From Phosphitispora fastidiosa (GTDB lineage Bacteria > Bacillota > Thermincolia > Thermincolales > UBA2595): 64,000 nt of DNA. The position numbers and the translations under genes were made by a program. Positions 53,679 through 63,200 of this stretch are shown one piece after another; the stretch's first letter is position 1, and every line of letters starts with the position of its first letter. Where the stretch lies: assembly GCF_019008365.1 (NCBI RefSeq), contig NZ_JAHHUL010000006.1, positions 62,001-126,000 of the forward strand, given 5' to 3'. Under the pieces are notes generated by a model. That model made no database searches, was not told where the DNA came from, and saw nothing but the letters and a program-made list of their open reading frames with translations.

Positions 53679-56600
53679 TTGAAGAAAACAATTTTGGCAG
53701 CTTTGGGTCTGTTTGTTGTCATGACACTATTTGCTTCCAGTGGAGTCGGTGCAGCTACTGCCGGTGATGACTGTACCAACTGCCACGGAACAATTGTTTC
53801 TGATTTTATGGTAGCGTCACCTACGCTGGGAGAGACCTGTACGGTCTGCCATGGAGTGATTACCGCACGACACTCTTCCCCTGCATGGATTGCTGTGTAC
53901 GTTGACGGCGTAGGATATTTTAAATCAGCAGACAGTGTTTTAACCGGTCCCCCCAGCATACACTCATATCACAGCGGAATGAATACTCCTGCTGGGAGTG
54001 ATGCCTGTGCCAGATGCCATCGAGCAGCATCCTGTGAAACTTGTCATACTCCTGTCAATCATAAACTTCACGGCAGTACCGAAATGGAAAGTTATCCATC
54101 ATACATTGTAGCTACCGGGATAAGTTTTGGTTCTCTGGACATTAGCTGTTCCACTTCCAACTGTCATAAATTTTACTCCCCGGGCATTGTCCCATCAGGC
54201 CCAAACGATACAACCAACCTCTGCTTCAACTGTCACAGCACCGATAAAGCAGGTCATGACGATACCCAACTTGCAGCACTACATACTACCACATTTCCCA
54301 GTGAACTCATGTTTACCGGCCAACTGACAGGTATATATCCGGTTGATTGTTCAGGATGTCATAACAGTACTCTTGATGTTGAACACGCAAATCAGGATAA
54401 AGACTGTATGGCCTGTCACAAATCCACCAACGCTGCTGTAATTAACGTGATTGATATAGCCGACAACACTGAAGCCAACCGCGCCTGTGACAAGTGCCAT
54501 TTCAATGCCGGAGTTATCCCAGTACCTGAGGAGCATCCACTTTTCCATATTGCCACAGAGAGTAACAATCTGCGGATTGACGGCGTGCCGCATGAGTCAT
54601 GCAATACCTGTCACCAGAGGCAGGAAATCCTTCCTGAGATTGCAGTACTTGCAGGCAGTTCAGTTAAAAACTACTCATGTTTTGACTGCCACAACGGTGA
54701 CGGGACCACAGGGTCCAATCCCAAGGCGCCTGTTCACAGCGCCGATTACAGCGGTCAGCAGATGGCTGTTATGGACGTACACACGAGTTGTGCATCATGT
54801 CATACTCCGGGCACCACATATGCCGCAGTGATTGACACAATCATTGCTGATGGCCGCAGTGACAGTTATTCCTGTACAGAATGCCATACTGACTTATCAT
54901 CAGGCCACCAAGCCGCTTTTGAAGGGGTTCTGTATGATGATACAACCGCCTTCCACCTGAAATGTACAGACTGCCACAATGAGGCCTATAAGAGTGTTAT
55001 TGCCGGGCTGAAGGAAGATGTAAAAGATGGTACAGGTTATGAATGCTCTGCCTGTCACCTGGAAGATAATGAAAAAGGCACATCACCATATTATCCTGTT
55101 CACCAGGCTGACGGAGAACAGATTGTAGGCTACCATCCATTGTCCTGTGAAACATGCCATGGAGTGGTTGACGGACAGTACCGGGTTGATATTGACCCCA
55201 TCAGAGACAATGTCCCTGTACCAGGTTATTCATGTTCCGCATGCCATGGGGATATTGCCACAATGCATCAAAGCACGACAGACCTGGCAACAACTGACCT
55301 CATTGCTGCAGATAAGCCGGTTGACTGTTCCTGGTGCCACACATCAACAAACGAAACCTATGCCGTAAATAACCTCATCGGGGTTCATGTGGAGCCAAAT
55401 ATCACTTTAAACCAAGACTATACCTGCGGTGTATGCCATGACCCGGATGCTCCGGTAGGGGTTCAGATTGACACCGGTTTGACAGCCTGTGAAGCATGTC
55501 ATAATGATGTTTCCGCACCTGCAAAACACCCGGAAGACCAATACGCTCCAGAGCATGAGGTGGATTTGTTCCCGGTATTTATGCCTGAATACAGTCCTGA
55601 TTGCAGTACCTGTCATGCCGACTCCTTAATAGACATCCATTCAGCTGTCAGTGTTGGATGTGGCGCCTGCCATACTGATGAGCGATTTAAACCTGCAGTG
55701 GTAGGTCTTGATGTATCCTGTGAAGGCTGTCATGACGCCTCAGTCAATGCTGAAATGGATATGGCGGAAACTCATAAACCTTTCCATGACGCTGATACCG
55801 CGCTTTATCCGGATACCGTATTCTGTCTTAACTGTCACCAGACAGATGATTCAGCTGCAGGGCAGAATCTCCTGGCCGTGCATAAGAAACGCAGCAGTTC
55901 TACAGTGACCTGTGACTCCTGTCACGGGACAATAGCCAGGGATTCGGTGAAAGAGGCTATTGCAGCTGGGGATGTAAGCTGCCAGGCCTGTCATGGGGAA
56001 GGAGACCACACCCATAACGTAGTTGTTTACGAGGAACCTGAGGAAGTAGATTGTGCTGCTTGCCACGCTACTGATTCTACCGGTGGCGATACGGAATTGG
56101 CTGAACTTCATAACGCGTATGATAAAGACTGCGCGGCATGCCATACTGAGCCGTTTTATGGTGAAGTCATTGCCAGGGACGGAGAGCTTGATATGCTGAT
56201 AAACGGATCAACCTCCATTTATTGCAGTGACTGCCACAACGGTAATACGGCAGATGGCTACCCGGTAACACGGGATGCTGCTCACCTGCCTGAACATAAG
56301 GCTGTTCAGGATATTGAACAGACGGATTTGGATTGCAGTGTGTGTCACTCCTTTAACATTACAGCCGGTACAGAATATGTTTTCACCGGTCAGGGATCTG
56401 CTGTCCATGAGGGAGGCTGCAATACCTGTCACGGTAATACAGGTATTCAGGAGATTATTAATCCCATGGTAGGTGAGAGTAATAACTACAATTGCACTTT
56501 ATGCCACAACGGTTCAGATGCAAAAACACATGTGAAATTGCATAGGGTTGTTAATAGCGAAGGTTGTATCAATTGTCACGGTAATGGCGCTAATGATGTC

Positions 56601-56795
56601 GTTTTAGCACATAACGGAAATTGTGCCACCTGCCATACAGCCAGCCCCGCTATAGCTATTACCACAACAGTCATTGAGCAGAATCTCAGTTCGAATACTA
56701 CCGTTAAGGAATATAGCTGTACCGACTGCCACCAGTCTGTTTCCCACCAGCGGGGCGGTCAGGAGTCCGCTCCCCAGAAGCGGATCGGAAGGTAA
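53679..56795 (+). CDS. 34-heme secreted cytochrome c
   Basis: 1038 residues from TTG 53679, behind AAAGGAGG. An in-frame ATG at 53634 has its own strong site (GAGAGGAGG) and would add 15 basic residues to the signal peptide. Signal: KKTILAALGLFVVMTLFASSGVGA. By my count 34 CXXCH plus one CX4CH (CSTSNCH), about one per 30 residues, with no other domain. Ends in a short basic tail (QKRIGR). Closely paralogous to the next gene over its first 450 residues. Confidence 0.93.
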   Translation: MKKTILAALGLFVVMTLFASSGVGAATAGDDCTNCHGTIVSDFMVASPTLGETCTVCHGVITARHSSPAWIAVYVDGVGYFKSADSVLTGPPSIHSYHSGMNTPAGSDACARCHRAASCETCHTPVNHKLHGSTEMESYPSYIVATGISFGSLDISCSTSNCHKFYSPGIVPSGPNDTTNLCFNCHSTDKAGHDDTQLAALHTTTFPSELMFTGQLTGIYPVDCSGCHNSTLDVEHANQDKDCMACHKSTNAAVINVIDIADNTEANRACDKCHFNAGVIPVPEEHPLFHIATESNNLRIDGVPHESCNTCHQRQEILPEIAVLAGSSVKNYSCFDCHNGDGTTGSNPKAPVHSADYSGQQMAVMDVHTSCASCHTPGTTYAAVIDTIIADGRSDSYSCTECHTDLSSGHQAAFEGVLYDDTTAFHLKCTDCHNEAYKSVIAGLKEDVKDGTGYECSACHLEDNEKGTSPYYPVHQADGEQIVGYHPLSCETCHGVVDGQYRVDIDPIRDNVPVPGYSCSACHGDIATMHQSTTDLATTDLIAADKPVDCSWCHTSTNETYAVNNLIGVHVEPNITLNQDYTCGVCHDPDAPVGVQIDTGLTACEACHNDVSAPAKHPEDQYAPEHEVDLFPVFMPEYSPDCSTCHADSLIDIHSAVSVGCGACHTDERFKPAVVGLDVSCEGCHDASVNAEMDMAETHKPFHDADTALYPDTVFCLNCHQTDDSAAGQNLLAVHKKRSSSTVTCDSCHGTIARDSVKEAIAAGDVSCQACHGEGDHTHNVVVYEEPEEVDCAACHATDSTGGDTELAELHNAYDKDCAACHTEPFYGEVIARDGELDMLINGSTSIYCSDCHNGNTADGYPVTRDAAHLPEHKAVQDIEQTDLDCSVCHSFNITAGTEYVFTGQGSAVHEGGCNTCHGNTGIQEIINPMVGESNNYNCTLCHNGSDAKTHVKLHRVVNSEGCINCHGNGANDVVLAHNGNCATCHTASPAIAITTTVIEQNLSSNTTVKEYSCTDCHQSVSHQRGGQESAPQKRIGR

Positions 56796-56830
56796 ACTGC
56801 TGTTTTATAAGGAAGACCAATAAGTTCATT

Positions 56831-56857
56831 AAGCTGTGCCGGTCACAGGCACAGCTT
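56831..56857 (+). terminator. Hairpin after the 34-heme gene
   Basis: AAGCTGTGCC (56831-56840) pairs with GGCACAGCTT (56848-56857); T tail weak. Confidence 0.65.
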
Positions 56858-56981
56858 TGAACAGGCGAAAACTCCTAAGGAAAGTAATACTACTGCTACA
56901 AAAGGCAGGTTCTACATCATGTGTGTTAAAGATACTAAAGAAATTGAAAATTGAAAAAATGTAGCAGGAAAAATTGTCACA

Positions 56982-56999
56982 TTGTGTAATATTACAAAG
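56982..56999. promoter_or_regulatory. Palindromic motif upstream of the giant cytochrome, Rex/FNR-like
   Basis: TTGTGTAATATTACAAAG is a near-perfect palindrome around TGTAATATTACA. It resembles Rex operators (TTGTGAAN4TTCACAA) and less closely FNR/CRP sites. The equivalent place upstream of the 34-heme gene keeps a weaker version. A redox-responsive switch would make sense but is inference. Confidence 0.4.
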
Positions 57000-57131
57000 T
57001 GTAAAAGATTTGAAATGCAATTATATAAATATGTATGAAAATATGAAATCCGACTATAAACTAGTTTTTCTAAATCTACGATAATAATATTGGGAAATAT
57101 ATTTAGATATATTAAGAAAAATTGTCATTAT

Positions 57132-57163
57132 TTGCTAACAACATGGACGGGTTAGCAATTTTT
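57132..57163 (+). other. Leader hairpin of the giant cytochrome gene
   Basis: TTGCTAAC (57132-57139) pairs perfectly with GTTAGCAA (57151-57158), then TTTTT. Copy of the hairpin at 53522. Pairing is kept although one base differs (GTTGGCAA against GTTAGCAA). Confidence 0.6.
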
Positions 57164-57290
57164 CTTGCTTCACAAAAAGGTAGTAAATGGAAAGAGGGTA
57201 ATAAACAGGTTATTCGACTTTACGAGAGGAGGTGAGATAAAGATAATGCTAAAATGTAGAAGAAAAATGTGCCGAAAGGAGGTTGGGTAT

Positions 57291-60200
57291 TTGAAGAAAA
57301 TAATTTTGGCAGTTTTGGGTTTGTTTGTTATCATGACACTATTCGCTTCCAGTGGAGGAGGTGCATCTGCTGCTGGCGCTGACTGTGCCAATTGCCATGG
57401 AACAAATGTTTCTGATTTTACGGTAGCATCACCTGTGCTAGGCGAGACTTGTACAGTTTGCCATGGAGTGATTAGTGCACGGCATTCTTCACCTGGATGG
57501 ATAGCAGCATATGTGGATGGTGCGGGATATTTTAAATCACCGGACAGTGTTTTAACCGGTCCCCCCAATATACACTCATATCACAACGGTATGAATACGC
57601 CTGCTGGAAGCGATGCCTGTGCCAGGTGTCATCGAGCAGCATCTTGTGAAACCTGTCATACTCCGGTCAATCATAAGCCACACGGCAGTACCGAAATGGA
57701 GAGTTATCCATCATATACCGTAGCTATCGGCATAGGTTTTGGTTCTCAGGACATTAGCTGTTCCGCTTCCAATTGTCACAAATTTTACTCCCCAGGCATT
57801 GTTCCATCAGGTCCTGACGATACAACAAACCTCTGCTTTAACTGTCATAGCACCGATAAAACCGGTCATGATGATACCCAACTCGCAGCAGTACATACTA
57901 CAACATTTCCCAGTGAACTCATGTTTTCCGGCCAATTAACAGGCTTTTACCCGGTAGATTGTTCCGGTTGTCACAACAGTACTCTTGATACTGAGCACGC
58001 AAATCAGGATATAGACTGCTTTACCTGCCATAACTCAACAAACACCGCCATACTCAACGTAATTGATACAGCCGGCGGTCTGGCAGCCAACCGCTCCTGT
58101 GACAAGTGTCACTTTAATGCCGGAGTGATCCCAGTGCCTGAAGAACATACCCTTTTCCACATTGCTACAGAGAGCAGCAATCTGCGGATTGACGGTGCGC
58201 CCCATGATTCCTGCAACACCTGTCACCAGAGGCAGGAAATCTTTCCTAAGATTGCCGCACTGGCAGGTAGTTCTGTAAAGAACTACTCATGCCTTGACTG
58301 CCACAACGGTGACGGGACCAGCGGTTCCAATCCCAAGGCTCCGGTACACAGCGCTGACTATAACGGCCAGCAGATGAATATCATGGATGTTCATGCCAGT
58401 TGTGCAACCTGTCATACTCCGGACACTACATATGCTGCAGCAATTGACACAATTATTGCGGAAAATCGCAGTGACAGTTATTCCTGTACAGAATGCCACA
58501 CTGATTTATCAGCCGGCCACAAGGCCGCTTTTGAAGGTGTTGTCTATGATGACACAACTGCCTTCCACCTAAAGTGTACAGACTGTCACAAGCCAACCTA
58601 TAAGTCCACCATCACCAGGCTTAAGGATGAGGTTAAACTCGGGGGCAGCTATGACTGCTCAGCCTGCCATACGGCTGTGGCCTTAAAAGGTGATTCACCG
58701 TATTACCCGGCGCATGCCGCAGGGTCAGATGAGATTGTCGGCTTCCACCCGCAATCCTGTAATACCTGCCATGGTACAGCGAACGGTCAATATGTGATCA
58801 GCCTTGACCCCATGAGGGACAACCTGCCGGCATCTGGCTATGCCTGTACCGAGTGTCACAATGGGACTATAGCCAACGACCCTTATCACCAGGCAAAGGC
58901 TGACGCTGCAGCAAATCCTGAGGATGTTTCCACCACATATCACCAGGCCTGCAGTACGTGTCATGGTAATTCAGTTGTCCGGCAGGTACTGGATGGACTC
59001 AAAGGAACAGTTACTGCGCCATACCTGTGTTCTGAGTGTCATAATGAAACTCTGGACATGGCACCGAACCATAAGGCTAAAATGGTAGCTGCAGATACAG
59101 CAGAAGCAACGATTACCGATTATCACCTTGATGCAGATGGAGAGACCGCATGCGGGATGTGCCATGGCTCTGCCAGGCTGCCGGAAGGGACGATAGCGGC
59201 TCTGAAGACTGAGACGGCATACCTGTGTGATGACTGTCATACACCCGACTCGGTGATTACGTACAGCCATACTGCTGATTTCGGTACTGCTGCTGTTGAC
59301 CAAAATACCACCGGTTACCATGCCGCCTGTCAGAGTTGTCACGACAGCGCTGCGGCCAAGCCCGTAATCAAGGAACTCATAGGCCAGAGCAGTTATGACT
59401 GCAGCCGGTGCCATAACGGTACAGTTACCTATGCGGCGCTGCACCAGGCTGATATGGATACTGCATCTGGGCCTGCTGATACCGTTGCCTACCACCCGGA
59501 CTGCTTAACCTGCCACGGCAGCGGGGATGCTGATGTATCGGGATTCATTGAAAGCAATAAAGGGGTTTCAGACTCATACATGTGCAGTGACTGCCATGGT
59601 GACATTCAAACCAGGCATGTCAGCACAAGCTCGCTTACCGGTGGGATGATTAACTGTTCATGGTGTCATTCAAACCAACTGATTGATACACACGTTAATC
59701 CCGGTATTGACCTGCCCAGGGCAATGGATTGTGCTACCTGTCATGACCCGGCTTCACCGGTCAGGGATCAGATAGCTCTGGGGCTTACACGCTGTGAAGA
59801 CTGCCATAACGGGACAGATGCAGAGAGGTCTCACCCCGACAGCCAGTATTATCCGAGACACATAGCAAATCCCTTCCCGGTCTTTATGCCGGAATACGAT
59901 ACTGACTGCAGTACCTGCCATACCAATAATTCACTGATTACACTGCATTCAGATATTTATGTGGGCTGCAATACCTGCCATTATATCGAGGCCTATAAGC
60001 CTGCGGTAATCAGCCTTAGTGTTGACTGCAGCGGCTGTCATAACGCTGATATCAATCCGGCTATGGATATGGTGGATACTCATAAGGAGTTCCATTTTGC
60101 TGATTTATCAACATATCCGGAAACAACCGGATGTCTTGAGTGCCACGCCGGAGATGCCACTGCAGACGGGCAGAGCCTCCTGGGAGTGCATAAGAAGGAC

Positions 60201-63200
60201 AGCGCTTCCACGGTATCATGCGATACCTGCCACGGCGCTGCTGCCAGGCAGACTGCCAAGGATGCTATTGCTGCCAATAATATCAGCTGCCAGGCATGTC
60301 ACGGAACCGGGACCGGTCACGAACATAATGTTGCGGCAAATGGCTATGCGGCTGCACCTCAAGTTAACTGCAGCGCCTGCCATAAGGATGCTGCGGATGG
60401 TACGGCTGAACTGGCTGCGGTACACCAAGATGCGGCTGATAGGGGGCTGATAGCAGATTATAGCTGCAGTACCTGCCATAATCCGATATTTGAAGGAACT
60501 GTAATTGTCAAGGACGGCAGCCTGGATATGCTCAGTGGCGGAACTCCCATCTACTGTACCGGCTGCCATAACGGCACACTGGCAGATGCCCTTGGGACAA
60601 AGTACCCGGCCCATGATGGCAATCATATCAATGCCACAGGATATGGTGCTTACCAGGGAACATATAACGGCATTGCTTTTAATGACAGTATGTTAAGCTG
60701 CGTTGGGTGCCACCCCAGCCTGGATACCAAGGTTGTGCATGACAAAGACAATCTGAACTGCAACCTTTGTCATAACAGCACAAACGCGGCTGTACAGTCA
60801 GTGATTAAGGGTTCATGGAGCCGTGCCGATACGCCGGCCGCCTATACCTGTTCTGACTGCCATAACACTCTGCCATACAAACATATGCCGGAACACAAAT
60901 CATATGGAATGGATCCAATAGAATGCAATAGCTGTCACGATGGGACTAATGCGGTGGGGAACTTTAATGCTCCCAACCTGCCCGGGTATACTACGGCGAA
61001 TGTCACAGATATTCACCTGGCTGCAGATGGGACCAAAGACTGTAACCTATGCCATGCCAGCACCAAGGAAAACGTGGTCTGGAATATTAACCACTTTAAG
61101 GACAGAGTTTCACCGCCATACTATTGTGAGAACTGCCATTCCGGACACAATGAACAGCATGAGGTAACCAGCTACCTGAAGGACAGCGCTGACACAAGCT
61201 GTTCCAAGTGTCATACAAACCACGTGGCCTTCCAGCACAGCGGTCTCTGGGATGTCAGCATGAGCTGCCAGACCTGCCATACACTGGAACCGGCCCTGCC
61301 GGATACTCTGCCCACTATATGGGCTAACCTAAGCAATAAAACTGCCCCACCCGGGTTCACCTGCCAGGATTGTCACACAGGTATCCAACAGGGGCATAGC
61401 CACCCCGTTGCCGCAAATGGTTATGCGGCAGCCCCCGAAGTTAACTGCAGCGCCTGCCATTCGGATACGGCAGACGGGACCGCCGAACTGGCTGCGGTAC
61501 ACCAAGATGCGGCTGACAGAGGCCTGATTACAGACTATGGCTGTGATACCTGTCATAATGCAGCATTCGAAGGTATCGTAATTCCCATGGATGGCAGCCT
61601 GGATATGCTCAGTAACGGAACACCGATTTACTGTACCGACTGCCACAACGGCACACTGGCAGATGCCCTTGGGACCAAGTACCCGGCCCATGATGGCAAT
61701 CACTCAACAACTGCCAATGGTTACGGGCTGTATAACTGGGATTCCAGTGTGGATTGCGCCCAGTGCCATACAACGCTGGATATCTATGACAACCATATTT
61801 ATACGGGTTCAGCGGCAGACTGCAATTCCTGCCATGCCAATACAGCGGCGGGAGTGGTCGGTGTTATTGAATCCAACTGGAGCCGTACGGCAGATAAGGC
61901 GGGTTACAACTGTTCAGACTGTCATAACTCCCTGACTTACGGCCACCGGTATGAACATACCGGCACAGGTGATGAGCCGGTAACCTGCAGCGGATGCCAT
62001 AACGGAACTGCGGTGACCGGAGCATTCAATGCACCTGCGGGAACAACCGCCACTGTAAGTGACAGCGATATCCACCCGACCTGCAACAAGTGTCATACCA
62101 CTGCCAACAGCGTGGTTCAGGCCTTTATCGACGCGGGAACAGGTCAGGACAATTCGGTTTATGCCTGCAGCGCGTGCCATGATTCCATTACACCGAAGCA
62201 TAACAAGATGCACGAAGTAACCGCATTCACTGCAGATGGAGCCACCGGGTGTGCCAACTGTCACCAGAAGGATGTCACTGCTCAGCATAGTGAAAGCTTC
62301 AAGGCAGGGCTTAATTGCGATACCTGCCATGGTGCCGGAGCTGCGGCAGCACTGCCGGAGACACCGGAGATAATCACGTCAAACCTGAGTTCAAATGTGA
62401 ACCGGACCGGATATACCTGTACAGACTGCCACGGCAGTGTTTCCCACCAGCACCGGGTAGCTAAAAACGGTTATCAGTCCGGCCAGGCAGGGGCAGGCTC
62501 AGCAGAGTGTTCCACCTGTCATGCCACTGATGTATCGACCGGTGAAACTGAGTTGGCATCCCTGCACGAAAATGCGGGTATTACCGGATATGGCTGCAGC
62601 ACTTGCCATAACAGTACTTTTGAGGGGACAGGTAAGGTGATTTCCGGAGACGGAAGCCTGAACATGAACAGGAACGGACAGTCCATTTACTGTGCCGACT
62701 GCCACAATGGAACACTGACAAATACCGTGGATTCAGGACACCAGCCGGAACACCTGGCCAAACACAGTGCCACCAATATGGATTGCTCAAGCTGCCACGG
62801 GTTCTCTGCAGCTGCAGGGGAAGCAGCGGATATTAAGTCAGCTGCGGTACATAGCGATGGATGTGTTACCTGCCACGGTGATAATGTCAGAAGTGATGTA
62901 AAAATTCTTGTGGCTGCAAAGACCGGTCAGAATAACCCCATATATGACTGCGAGGATTGCCACAGTGTCATTCACCTGGGCTGGGAACAACTGCATAAAC
63001 CCGTATTCCCGACAGATACCGATATGAATTGTGCCAACTGCCATAACAATTACCTGCCGGGAGAGCATACCAGGTATTTTGATACCGGGGACTCTACCGG
63101 TGGAACGGATGAAACTGGCAGCAAGGTGGCTTACAAAGTGTTCCGCAGCAGTGACGGCTCTACCTGGTCACAGGCAGGGACAACAACGGGAACCGCGTTC

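Noticed and set aside
53388-57290. c-di-GMP riboswitch in the cytochrome leaders, suggested by the GGDEF/HD-GYP gene
   Set aside because: I find none of the conserved GEMM sequence blocks, only a short hairpin with a T run.
54127-62330. Many short frames on both strands within the cytochrome genes
   Set aside because: They are shadows of the repetitive CXXCH coding sequence; the main frame explains the region.
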